Assembly: GCA_004347865.1 (NCBI GenBank)
Contig: QNUZ01000022.1
Location: 1 to 15,346, forward strand
DNA: 15,346 nt
Source: Archaeoglobi archaeon
GTDB taxonomy: Archaea; Halobacteriota; Archaeoglobi; Archaeoglobales; Archaeoglobaceae
Direction: 5' to 3'
The notes beneath the pieces are model-generated. The model had not been told where the DNA came from and did not search any database. It worked only from the letters and a program-made list of their open reading frames with translations. Positions 1 to 7,289 of the stretch are shown piece by piece. The first letter of the stretch is position 1, and every line of letters starts with the position of its first letter. Position numbers and translations under genes: made by a program.

Positions 1-1
1 C

Positions 2-547
2 TATAGCTTTCAGCTTTTGATAACGCTAGTGAGCGCTTTGGGGGTATCCTTTGTCCTAAAAGACTACGTAGCGAGCGCAATAGCCGGAGTGATATTCAGG
101 AGAGTCAGGCACATAAGACCGAACACGAGAATTAAGGTCATGACCAACCCAATGATAAAAGGTGACGTAGTTGAAATCGGATGGTTCAGAACTACGCTGA
201 AGGAAGTGGGAGATGGAGAAAGGCTTCCAAGCGTTCATACAGGTAGGATTCTGAAGATTCCCAATTTCTTTCTTTTCAACAACCCTGTCGTGATATACGG
301 TGAAACGATCACGGACGAGGTAGTTGCATACATCGATGCCACTGTCTTCGATCCAAAATGCGTTGACCTCATGCGGGAAGCAATCGAAAAGGAAGGACAC
401 AAGGTCGTGGAGGTAGGTGTTTTTCAGAAGGAGAACTACTTCATCGTTCACGGGATTTTTGAAAGCGACATTAGCGAGATGGTAGACGTGAGAAGCAAAA
501 TTCTTTTGAACTTCTTCAAAAAAGTTTCGTTAAAAAAGGCGGCTTAG
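2..547 (+). CDS. MscS-family mechanosensitive channel, C-terminal part (5' end outside window)
   Basis: Small-conductance mechanosensitive channel family, an inner-membrane pore that opens under membrane tension and releases small solutes. The frame is already open at base 2, so the gene begins left of the window; the TTG at 17 is not a credible start. The first visible residues form the pore-lining helix (SALGVSFVLKDYVASAIAG), matching the Gly/Ala-rich TM3 of MscS, followed by the beta domain with G-D-V-V-E-I-G-W and ILKIPNFFLFNNPVVIY, which correspond to the family's GxVxxIGxR and IPNSxLxxxPVxNY segments. A short insertion (roughly GDGERLPSVHTGR) sits between these two beta-domain strands. 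The last ~75 residues are the alpha/beta cytosolic domain. The gene ends at TAG 545-547, overlapping by four bases the convergent gene on the other strand. Family assignment is firm; gating properties cannot be read from this fragment. Confidence 0.85.
   Translation, partial: YSFQLLITLVSALGVSFVLKDYVASAIAGVIFRRVRHIRPNTRIKVMTNPMIKGDVVEIGWFRTTLKEVGDGERLPSVHTGRILKIPNFFLFNNPVVIYGETITDEVVAYIDATVFDPKCVDLMREAIEKEGHKVVEVGVFQKENYFIVHGIFESDISEMVDVRSKILLNFFKKVSLKKAA
518..537 (-). terminator. Oligo-T terminators of the minus-strand thymidylate synthase operon
   Basis: Two runs of six A on the plus strand (518-523 and 532-537) are two T6 runs on the minus strand, 7 to 26 bases beyond the stop codon at 544. 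Archaeal transcription ends at such T-runs without needing a hairpin. They lie within the 3' end of the convergent channel gene. This is inference from sequence only. Confidence 0.35.
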
Positions 548-1803
548 CCCAGCCCCTTTCTTTTCATTTCAGGATAGAGGATCTCCTTCACCGAGTCGAG
601 GAATCCTGTGTAAATGTGAGCATCAACGGCAAAATGGGCATAGCCATAATCAGGAAAACCCGTTAATTCTGCGACGTATTTTGTTAGCAAAGAGAAACCG
701 AACATGTTAGCATGCATCGCCCCATAGGCATCGTTCGATCGCATGTAAAAGATCCCTTTGAGCTTTTCTCTACTGGTAACAAACTGATATCCCCTGAGGC
801 ATGGGGGATCTCTGCTGGTAAGATCCCAGGGGCGTGAGATTCCTATATAGCAGTCCCTCCTGCACCTATCACCTTTAAGCTTCTCTATTGCTTCGAAAAG
901 CTGGTCAACTTTTACGGGATCTTTGAGGCAGAATCTGGCCCTTTCAGCGTACGTGTACTCCTCGCCCTCCTTTAAAATGCTCTCTCCAACTCTCTCAAGC
1001 AGTTTATCTGCGCAAATGATGTAGTCATGCGCGTAGTCGATGCCATAGCGCTCGGTAAACGGTGCTTTGTCGTGTATTCTGTTCTCCTCAGGCTTCAGGA
1101 CCTCTACAAAGAGTCTATGGATGAATTTGCTCGTTTTTTGCCCTTCGAAAATATCCCACTCTGTTTCTTTGGTCTTCCCGTGGTTGTATATTACTTCGAG
1201 AGCAGAATGCCATGCAGATGAAAGGTAGTCCTCAATAAGATGGGTTCCAAGATTTGTGTGCCCATAAACTTCCTCCTTCGGTTCCGAAATCAAGCTTGCC
1301 CTCTTCAGGTCCCTCTCGTAAATATGGGGAACGGCTACGAGCATTGCGATACTTCCCGCTGGAAGTTCCGCCCCCTCGGCAACACTATTCAGAGCGTAGG
1401 AGAGGAATCGGAAGTTCGGTTCGAAGTAGTTTAGGCAGTCTAGAGAACGAACGTAGGCTGTAAGATGCAGTCTCTCGTCGAAGAGAAATGATATCTCGGT
1501 TATTGCCGGCGGATGTTGCGAAAGAGCGTCTTCTGGTCTCCATATTGGAATAGACACCCTTCTTGTATACCTCTTCTCACTCAGCTTTCCTACTGCAGCA
1601 TTGAGGACTTCTCTAAACCTAGAAAGATATCTTTCGCCAAAGTAGTCCTTTGCAACTTCAGCCTCGGAAGGTTCTTCAACGACCAAAAAGCTGGGATCAA
1701 TGCCGAGATAATTCCCAAACCTCGATCTGCAAAGAGTTCCATTCTCGATTATTTTTCCAACTATTGCCCTTTTTGCCTCCTCGCATTCCTTAGAGATTAT
1801 CAT
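544..1803 (-). CDS. Tandem-domain thymidylate synthase family protein with one active-site cysteine
   Basis: Thymidylate synthase (ThyA-like) methylates dUMP to dTMP with a one-carbon folate or, in archaea, pterin carrier. At 419 aa it is about twice the usual archaeal length of ~220 aa, and it contains two copies of the fold. The C-terminal copy (about 305-400) has the Arg pair R315-R316, the nucleophile in DPPC (C335), YMRSND (R355, S356, D358), N366 and DAHIY (H396, Y398). These match E. coli R126/R127, C146, R166, S167, D169, N177, H207 and Y209. Asn at 366 favours dUMP over dCMP. The position of E. coli Gln165 is Met354. The N-terminal copy (about 75-165) keeps R81-R82, R119-S120, D122, N130, H160 and Y162 but has HPPA (A100) where the Cys should be. 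ATG start at 1803; no Shine-Dalgarno motif. It lies 24 bases after the DUF333 gene in the same direction. Function as a synthase is inferred. Confidence 0.8.
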   Translation of the reverse strand: MIISKECEEAKRAIVGKIIENGTLCRSRFGNYLGIDPSFLVVEEPSEAEVAKDYFGERYLSRFREVLNAAVGKLSEKRYTRRVSIPIWRPEDALSQHPPAITEISFLFDERLHLTAYVRSLDCLNYFEPNFRFLSYALNSVAEGAELPAGSIAMLVAVPHIYERDLKRASLISEPKEEVYGHTNLGTHLIEDYLSSAWHSALEVIYNHGKTKETEWDIFEGQKTSKFIHRLFVEVLKPEENRIHDKAPFTERYGIDYAHDYIICADKLLERVGESILKEGEEYTYAERARFCLKDPVKVDQLFEAIEKLKGDRCRRDCYIGISRPWDLTSRDPPCLRGYQFVTSREKLKGIFYMRSNDAYGAMHANMFGFSLLTKYVAELTGFPDYGYAHFAVDAHIYTGFLDSVKEILYPEMKRKGLG

Positions 1804-1827
1804 CCATTTCTGTAAAAATTTTTGGTA

Positions 1828-2583
1828 TTAAATCTTTATCCACTGGCATTCGTTGTTCACGCAGCCGCACTTCATTCCCGAAGGGTTGTAGCAATCCTTC
1901 CACTCGCAGGTTGTTGCAATGTCCTCGGAGACCCCCATGCAAACCTGTCCCGAACAGCCACCCACCTTGCAGTCCGCGTCGCTTTTGCAGCTCGCATGGG
2001 TCGACCAACCGCAGAACTCAGAGCTGCGCTTTTCAAGCTTCTTGGCTTCGCCGGAAAGTCCAACAAACTCAACGCCGATGTCGGTTGCATTGAAGATCTT
2101 CACCTCTTTCTGACAAAGGCACCTGAGAAGCTGGCCGTCATAATCCTTTTCAATTATTCTGTACACCTCTTCACCTCTCTCAACCAGAACTTCATCGCTT
2201 CCGCAGTTTACCGTGACGTAGGCCCTGAGAACTTTAGTCAGCGAATCGTAAACGTAGTAGTTTTCATAACCTCTGGTAAGGTCTGAGCAATTTCCGACTT
2301 CGAAATTCACTTTTGCCCACTTTTGCCCGCACTCGCCCCTGAAGAAGGCCCACTCTTCGCACTCTGTTTTGTCCGGGAAAACACAGATTCCTGCCTGACC
2401 TTCTGCTGTGTTCTCTATTCTGTACTCGTATCCCATCTGCTTACAGTAAACCGCTGCGGGATTTGCCACACTGGCATTATTTCCGATTGTTTCTTTGTTT
2501 TCGGCTTTATAGACATGCTTTAGAACTGAAATTCCAGAAATAACCACTATCAGTATTGCCAAACCGATGAGGATCCTGTTCAT
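1828..2583 (-). CDS. Membrane-anchored DUF333 and cysteine-cluster protein, probably extracytoplasmic
   Basis: 251 aa counted from the ATG at 2583. A TTG at 2592 would add three residues; I prefer the ATG because it starts MNRILIGLAILIVV and lies ~23 bases from a TATA box. One N-terminal membrane segment (residues ~2-20) acts as signal anchor. Residues ~41-90 are a DUF333 ('putative hemolysin') domain: NPAAVYCKQMGYEY, then EGQAGICVFPD and CEEWAFFRGEC, with C47, C67, C75 and C85. The C-terminus (~189-248) is a cysteine-rich cluster (C191, C199, C205, C210, C215, C226, C231, C239, C241, C246) of the kind called the eight-cysteine-cluster domain, with the closing CGCVNNECQW. The paired cysteines suggest disulfides outside the cell. 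The molecular function of this family is not established; the hemolysin label is historical. It heads the operon containing the thymidylate synthase gene, with no obvious functional link. Confidence 0.75.
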   Translation of the reverse strand: MNRILIGLAILIVVISGISVLKHVYKAENKETIGNNASVANPAAVYCKQMGYEYRIENTAEGQAGICVFPDKTECEEWAFFRGECGQKWAKVNFEVGNCSDLTRGYENYYVYDSLTKVLRAYVTVNCGSDEVLVERGEEVYRIIEKDYDGQLLRCLCQKEVKIFNATDIGVEFVGLSGEAKKLEKRSSEFCGWSTHASCKSDADCKVGGCSGQVCMGVSEDIATTCEWKDCYNPSGMKCGCVNNECQWIKI

Positions 2584-2601
2584 GTAATTCAATCAAGGAT
2601 T

Positions 2602-2610
2602 CTATATTTA
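2602..2610 (-). promoter_or_regulatory. TATA box for the minus-strand DUF333 / thymidylate synthase operon
   Basis: On the minus strand this reads TAAATATAG. Its centre is ~23-25 bases from the ATG at 2583, which would place transcription start at or next to the start codon, that is, a leaderless mRNA, consistent with the lack of a Shine-Dalgarno motif. A second AT-rich stretch (2612-2626) is an alternative. Confidence 0.4.
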
Positions 2611-2626
2611 TGTCTATTTTATTTGG

Positions 2627-2640
2627 AATATTTTATTAAT
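2627..2640 (+). promoter_or_regulatory. TATA-like element for the first ABC transporter operon
   Basis: AATATTTTATTAAT lies ~55-68 bases before the GTG at 2695, so transcription would start near 2660 and give a leader carrying the GGAGG at 2676-2680. The leader region also shows a perfect TCTCGAGA palindrome (2653-2660) and an AGAAA-n4-TTTCT inverted repeat (2658-2671) that could be operators; this is not testable from sequence alone. Confidence 0.35.
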
Positions 2641-2694
2641 TTCTAATCGTGATCTCGAGAAAGATTTTTCTAAACGGAGGAGAATCTTTTAGAT

Positions 2695-3441
2695 GTGATA
2701 GAGCTTGTAAATGTGAAGAAGAGCTTTGGTAACAGCGAAGTTCTCAAGGGGATAAGTCTTAGGGTTAATGGCGAGATATACGGCATCCTTGGACCGAACG
2801 GTAGCGGAAAGACAACGCTGATGAAGATAGTGGCCGGAATTATGAAACCCTCAGCAGGTAAGGTTTTCGTTGAGGGGGTCGACGTTGAATCGGATCCAAT
2901 AAGAGTTAAGCAGATCGTCGGCTACGTGCCGGAAACTCCGATCCTCTATGAAAGCCTGACTGTTTCGGAGCTTCTGAACCTTGTTGGTAAGGTCAGGGGA
3001 CTGAATAAAGAGGAACTGGAGGAAAAGGTTGCAAACTTTGCTAGGGCTTTCGAGATAGAGGACTACTTGGACTCCCTAATAGCAACACTTAGTTTTGGGA
3101 ACAGACAAAAGGTTGCAATTATCTCCGCTCTCCTCCATAACCCCAGTGTTTTGATCCTTGACGAAGTCATGAACGGACTTGATGTCAGATCGGCTAAGAT
3201 ACTGAGGGAGCTGCTTTTCAGATTTCGCAGAGAGGGAAAAAGCATTCTTTTTTCAACACACATCATGCCATTTGCGGAAAGGCTTTGCGATCGCGTGGGC
3301 GTCATTTATGAGGGTAAAATCGTGGCTGAGGGAAAAGTAGGGGATCTGAAAGACTTTGCAAAGGTTAAGGATCTTGAGGATGTTTTCCTGAAGCTTACGA
3401 GAGGTGAGGACATATCAGAAATCCTTTCCGCATTGATTTAG
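2695..3441 (+). CDS. ABC transporter ATP-binding protein
   Basis: Cytoplasmic ATPase subunit of an ABC-2 type exporter, 248 aa, a normal length. Walker A is GPNGSGKTT (residues 33-41), Walker B with catalytic Glu is LILDEV (153-158; D156, E157), the D-loop is NGLD, and the switch His is in STHI (H189). The signature motif is degenerate: LSFGNRQK around 132-139 instead of LSGGQ, so its first Gly of the pair is Phe and Gln is displaced. The GTG start at 2695 is preceded by GGAGGAG ending at 2682, a slightly long spacing of 12. The C-terminal ~40 residues (KDLEDVFLKLTRGED) resemble the tail of exporter ATPases. Its partner is the permease directly downstream. The substrate cannot be deduced. Confidence 0.9.
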   Translation: MIELVNVKKSFGNSEVLKGISLRVNGEIYGILGPNGSGKTTLMKIVAGIMKPSAGKVFVEGVDVESDPIRVKQIVGYVPETPILYESLTVSELLNLVGKVRGLNKEELEEKVANFARAFEIEDYLDSLIATLSFGNRQKVAIISALLHNPSVLILDEVMNGLDVRSAKILRELLFRFRREGKSILFSTHIMPFAERLCDRVGVIYEGKIVAEGKVGDLKDFAKVKDLEDVFLKLTRGEDISEILSALI

Positions 3442-3457
3442 TCCCAGCTCTAGTTTC

Positions 3458-3478
3458 TGCGCTTTACAAAGAAGCGCA
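3458..3478 (+). other. Seven-base-pair stem-loop between ATPase and permease
   Basis: TGCGCTT (3458-3464), a seven-base loop, then AAGCGCA (3472-3478) form a perfect inverted repeat in the apparent gap between the ATPase stop and the first ATG of the permease. It could tune the expression ratio of the two subunits. It may instead lie within coding sequence if the permease starts further upstream, as argued in the findings. Confidence 0.4.
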
Positions 3479-3485
3479 TTTCCAG

Positions 3486-4880
3486 ATGATGAAGAGAAAT
3501 CCCGGGATCTCAGAGGAGACTTTGCTGAGAAGAATAAGGAAATTTAACGTGAAAAATAGCTTTATCATGCTGTTTTCTGTCTTTTTTTTCTTAGGAATTC
3601 TTATGGCTCTGTATTATCCCGATACCGAATATCTAAGGCTATCAATCACAACCTTCCTTTTTCTTTCTTCCATCTTCATGACAACGGTAAGCCTTCAGCA
3701 GACAACTTTCGCCGGTGTTTTCGAACCACTGAAAGCTATGCCAGTTCGGGGAGTGGAAAAGCACATTTCTGTACTTTTCCTCATAGATTCCCTTGCAGTT
3801 TTGGGAATCGCAGTACCCCCAGCCATCTTAATGGCCTCTAGAGAATTCCCGAGTACCGTTGTTTATTTTTTATGGCTGGTCTTCTCTGTTCTGTTTGGGC
3901 ACACACTCGGAATGGTTTTTCTTGCAATTTTTGGTTTCAGAGTTGCCCAGAGGTCCAAGGCGATCTCGAAAATACTTTTTGGGGTTTTTGTGGCGGTTCT
4001 AATTTTAGCAATGATGCCAAATCTGCTTGTCTCTGGAATTTTTGGCGAGATCGCCGAGTTCTCAAGAAAATACTACTTCATTTACCCGTTTACCGTACTG
4101 TCCGAAATTAGAATGAGCTTCGCTTTGTTGCTCATTTACTGCTGTATACTCATTCCGTTAAATGCCAGAGTTTCCAAAGTGGGGGTTTCAAAACTCCTAG
4201 AGCCGAAATTTGAGATGACCTCCAAGGCGACTTTTAGAGTCTTCTCAGGCAACAAAATGGCGGCGCTGATTCTTAAGGATCTAAAGCTGATATATCGCCA
4301 TCCTTCCGGTCTTGTTGGTGTCATTCTTCCGTTTATAGTAATAGTTCCTCAGATAATCGTGTTAGGGAGCCTGAGCGGTGGAAATGCAGTAGTGATCCAG
4401 GCAATTTCTACTGTGGCTCTTTTTTCGCCCATAATCCTCGGTCTAATAACGAGGGGTGAGGGAAGAGAAATAGACTTTCTGAAAAACCTTCCGATCTCTA
4501 AGGAGGATTTTATGCTCAGCAAGGTTCTGACATCTAGTTTTATAGTCTGTTCGGCTTCTTTAGTACTTATTTTAATTGCGTTTATGTTTGGCGCAACACC
4601 CCTAGCTTTTCTGATTGCAGTCCCACTGCCAATGATTACCTGCCTTTTTAGCGCCTTGTATCTGTTCGATTATCCAAGTAGAGAGGTCGGAATTCCAGAC
4701 ATGGGGATCAGGAGAATGGCAGTTCTTTTGTTTATGTGCATAATCTTGGTCGCTCTGCTTTTGGCACCTACGCTGCTTTTTGCCAACTTTTTTGGTTATG
4801 CATTAACATTTTTCCTTTCGCTGATAATTCTCGCATTTATGTTTCGCAGACTTAGAAATTTAGAAAGGACTATATCTTAA
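3486..4880 (+). CDS. ABC-2 type permease with internally duplicated topology (start uncertain)
   Basis: Membrane subunit paired with the preceding ATPase; 464 aa with about twelve hydrophobic segments (for example ~26-42, 54-70, 95-117, 126-150, 162-182, 211-225, 277-295, 303-321, 350-367, 372-394, 411-430, 436-453). Two halves repeat the same landmarks: RNPG at ~4-7 and RHPSG at ~271-275; LKAMPVRGVEK at ~82-92 and LKNLPISKEDF at ~332-342. This indicates a fused pseudo-dimer of the ABC-2 membrane unit. The ATG at 3486 (or 3489) has no Shine-Dalgarno motif. The same frame stays open upstream to a TGA at 3405-3407, and the codons just before the ATG align with the second half (ALYKEAHFQMMKRNPG against ALILKDLKLIYRHPSG), so the true N-terminus is likely longer, yet no ATG, GTG or TTG is available. 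The substrate is unknown. Confidence 0.8.
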   Translation: MMKRNPGISEETLLRRIRKFNVKNSFIMLFSVFFFLGILMALYYPDTEYLRLSITTFLFLSSIFMTTVSLQQTTFAGVFEPLKAMPVRGVEKHISVLFLIDSLAVLGIAVPPAILMASREFPSTVVYFLWLVFSVLFGHTLGMVFLAIFGFRVAQRSKAISKILFGVFVAVLILAMMPNLLVSGIFGEIAEFSRKYYFIYPFTVLSEIRMSFALLLIYCCILIPLNARVSKVGVSKLLEPKFEMTSKATFRVFSGNKMAALILKDLKLIYRHPSGLVGVILPFIVIVPQIIVLGSLSGGNAVVIQAISTVALFSPIILGLITRGEGREIDFLKNLPISKEDFMLSKVLTSSFIVCSASLVLILIAFMFGATPLAFLIAVPLPMITCLFSALYLFDYPSREVGIPDMGIRRMAVLLFMCIILVALLLAPTLLFANFFGYALTFFLSLIILAFMFRRLRNLERTIS

Positions 4881-4906
4881 AAGCCTTCAGCAGAGTAGGT
4901 GGTGCT

Positions 4907-6595
4907 GTGATCGAGTGCGATATAGCAATCGTAGGGACTGGGCTTGCAGGGATGCGTGCGGGTGTTGCGATAGCGGAGAAGAGTAGAAAAGTCTCCGTAG
5001 CAATGATTTCGAAAACCTACCCAATAAGATGCCATAGTGTTTGTGCCGAGGGGGGTAGCGCAGCAGTTTTAAGAGAAGGAGATAGTTTTGAACTTCATGC
5101 TTGGGATACGGTTAAGGGTAGCGATTTTCTAGCGGATCAGGATGCGGTTGAATTTTTCGTGCGGGAGTGCCCCAAGGAAATTATAAGGCTTGAAAACTGG
5201 GGCTGCCCGTGGAGCAGGACACCAGACGGAAAAATAGCCCAGAGGGCTTTTGGAGGGCAGAGTTTTAACAGAACAGTTTTTGCTGCAGACAGAACGGGGT
5301 TCCATGAAGTTCATACACTCTACGAAAGGTTGCTGAGCTACGACAACATCGAGTTCTTCAATGAATACTTCTTAACTAACTTGGCAATCGAAAACGGCAG
5401 AATTAGTGGAATAGCTACGGTCAATTTGAAGACGGGAGACATTGAGTTCTTTAAAGCTAAAGCCGTGATCCTTGCCACCGGTGGAGCCGGAAGGCTCTAC
5501 GGTTTCACGACCTACAGCCATCAGGTGACAGGAGACGGAATGGCGATTGCTTATCGTTGCGGGATTCCTTTAAAGGACATGGAATTCATGCAATTTCACC
5601 CCACTGGTCTGATCCCTTCCGGAATTCTAATGACGGAAGCTTGCCGGGGGGAGGGTGGATACCTTAGAAACAGAAACGGTGAGAGATTCATGCAGAAGTA
5701 TGCCCCGGGTAAAATGGAACTGGCGCCAAGAGACGTCGTTGCCAGAGCTATGTGGAAGGAAATAATTGAGGGCAGGGGTTTTGAGAGTGAGCATGGCCCC
5801 TATATCGCGCTCGATTTGACGCATCTGGGGGAGGAGAAGATCGAGGAGAGGCTGCCAATGATTAGAGAGGCGGCAATTAAATTTGCCGGTATTGATCCAG
5901 TCGAAGAACCCATTCCCGTAAAACCTGTTCAGCACTACACGATGGGGGGCATTCACACGGACATGCTTACGCAAACACCGGTTAAGGGGCTTTTTGCAGC
6001 CGGGGAATGCGCATGCGTCAGCATCCATGGAGCAAACAGATTGGGAAGCAACTCCACGGTTGAATGCCTTGTATTCGGTAGGGTTGCGGGGGAGATGGCC
6101 CTGAAATTCGCAGAAAATTCAAGGAGCCAGGAAATTCCAAAGGGATTCATCAAGGAAGAGGAGAGCAGAATATATGATAGACTCGGGAAAGGTGACGAAA
6201 ATCCTCTTTTGATAAAGAGGGAGCTAAATGAAACGATGGATAGGAATTTATGGATTTTCAGAGATAAGGAGGGATTAAAGGATGCCGTAAGAAAGATCAG
6301 GGAGCTTAAGGAGAGATACAAAAAAGCTGCAATTTCGGATAGTTCAAGGAAATTTAACGTTGCGTTGCTTTCCACGCTGGAAGTTGGTTATCTTCTCGAT
6401 TTGGCTGAGATCGTTGCCACCGGCGCCCTGCTAAGAACCGAGAGCAGAGGTGCTCACTACCGCCTTGACTATCCAGAAAGAGACGATGAAAACTGGTTGA
6501 AACACACCCTAGCTTATTATACCCCAGATGGCCCAAGATTCGAATATCTGCCAGTTACAATAACGAAGTGGAAACCTGTGGAGAGGACGTATTGA
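4907..6595 (+). CDS. sdhA: Succinate dehydrogenase/fumarate reductase flavoprotein subunit
   Basis: Catalytic subunit of complex II: oxidises succinate to fumarate (or the reverse) with covalently bound FAD on the cytoplasmic face of the membrane. 562 aa, usual length. The N-terminal dinucleotide-binding motif is GTGLAG (10-15). CHSVCAEGG (42-50) supplies H43, the equivalent of the FAD-linking His in RSHTVAAQGG. Substrate-site landmarks are QFHPTG (H231), TEACRGEGG (243-251), APRDVVARA (R275) and HYTMGGI (H343). HGANRLGSNS (374-383) is the FAD/capping segment, and ESRGAHYR...RDDENWLKH closes the family C-terminus. The GTG start is chosen for the AGGTGGTG at 4897-4904. The gene lies 26 bases after the permease; a TATATCTTAA at 4871-4880 could be its own promoter. 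First gene of sdhABCD. The physiological direction cannot be told from sequence. Confidence 0.96.
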   Translation: MIECDIAIVGTGLAGMRAGVAIAEKSRKVSVAMISKTYPIRCHSVCAEGGSAAVLREGDSFELHAWDTVKGSDFLADQDAVEFFVRECPKEIIRLENWGCPWSRTPDGKIAQRAFGGQSFNRTVFAADRTGFHEVHTLYERLLSYDNIEFFNEYFLTNLAIENGRISGIATVNLKTGDIEFFKAKAVILATGGAGRLYGFTTYSHQVTGDGMAIAYRCGIPLKDMEFMQFHPTGLIPSGILMTEACRGEGGYLRNRNGERFMQKYAPGKMELAPRDVVARAMWKEIIEGRGFESEHGPYIALDLTHLGEEKIEERLPMIREAAIKFAGIDPVEEPIPVKPVQHYTMGGIHTDMLTQTPVKGLFAAGECACVSIHGANRLGSNSTVECLVFGRVAGEMALKFAENSRSQEIPKGFIKEEESRIYDRLGKGDENPLLIKRELNETMDRNLWIFRDKEGLKDAVRKIRELKERYKKAAISDSSRKFNVALLSTLEVGYLLDLAEIVATGALLRTESRGAHYRLDYPERDDENWLKHTLAYYTPDGPRFEYLPVTITKWKPVERTY

Positions 6596-6604
6596 GGTGA
6601 ATAT

Positions 6605-7285
6605 ATGAAATTCAGGATAAGGAGGTTTGACGAAAGAAGAGGTGTTTACTGGCAAACATTCGAGGTTCCCGTTAGAACCGCTATGACCGTTCTCGACGGA
6701 CTGTTCTACATCAGGGAAAATTTCGACCAAAGCCTCGCATTTAGGGCCTCTTGCAGGATGGGAATATGCGGTAGCTGTGCGGTCAAGATCAACGGGAAAC
6801 CCAGACTAGCCTGCGAAACTCCCGTATCTAAGTTCAAGGAGGTTAAGGTTGAGCCACTGGATAACTTTGCGGTCATAAAAGATCTTGTTACGGAGTTTGT
6901 CGGATTTTTCGCAAGGCAGAAAAGGGTTAAACCTTACCTGATAAACCCGAATATCAGCTATGAGAATCCAGTCGAGCAAATTCAGACTCCAAAACAGTTG
7001 CAGGTCTATTACGATTTTTCACTCTGCATAAAGTGCGGAGCATGCTACTCTGTTTGTCCTGCATCAGCCACTCTTGAAAGTTACTTGGGCCCAGCCGCTC
7101 TCGTTGCGGCTTACAGATTCATTGCTGATAGCAGGGATCACGGCAGAGATGAGAGACTGAAGATTGTCTCTGGTGCTGAGGGCGTCTGGCGTTGTCACTC
7201 TGCAATGGAGTGCAGCGAGGTATGTCCGAAGCAGATTGAACCGGCCAAAGCGATCCAACTTCTCCGCAGAGCAACTTTGAGGTGA
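6605..7285 (+). CDS. sdhB: Succinate dehydrogenase iron-sulfur subunit
   Basis: Electron-transfer subunit linking the SdhA flavin to quinone at the membrane anchor. 226 aa. The N-terminal [2Fe-2S] ferredoxin domain has C50, C55 and C58 in CRMGICGSC, plus C70. The C-terminal domain has C141, C144, C147 and C151 in CIKCGACYSVCP and C197, C203 and C207 in CHSAMECSEVCPK. By analogy with E. coli SdhB, C141/C144/C147/C207 hold [4Fe-4S] and C151/C197/C203 hold [3Fe-4S], the standard three-cluster arrangement. The ATG at 6605 has a GAGGTGA (6594-6600) that overlaps the sdhA stop codon, so translation is coupled. No oddities seen. Confidence 0.96.
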   Translation: MKFRIRRFDERRGVYWQTFEVPVRTAMTVLDGLFYIRENFDQSLAFRASCRMGICGSCAVKINGKPRLACETPVSKFKEVKVEPLDNFAVIKDLVTEFVGFFARQKRVKPYLINPNISYENPVEQIQTPKQLQVYYDFSLCIKCGACYSVCPASATLESYLGPAALVAAYRFIADSRDHGRDERLKIVSGAEGVWRCHSAMECSEVCPKQIEPAKAIQLLRRATLR

Positions 7286-7289
7286 GAGC

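Noticed and set aside
1822..2286. Long plus-strand open frame opposite the DUF333 gene
   Set aside because: The minus strand shows a recognised domain with conserved cysteines; the plus frame has no family resemblance or ribosome binding site and is a shadow.
2653..2671. TCTCGAGA palindrome and AGAAA/TTTCT repeat as a regulator operator
   Set aside because: They are too short to stand above chance in an AT-rich leader without comparative data; mentioned only within the promoter entry.
5627..6375. Minus-strand open frames inside sdhA
   Set aside because: They lie opposite a highly conserved flavoprotein and have no recognisable features.
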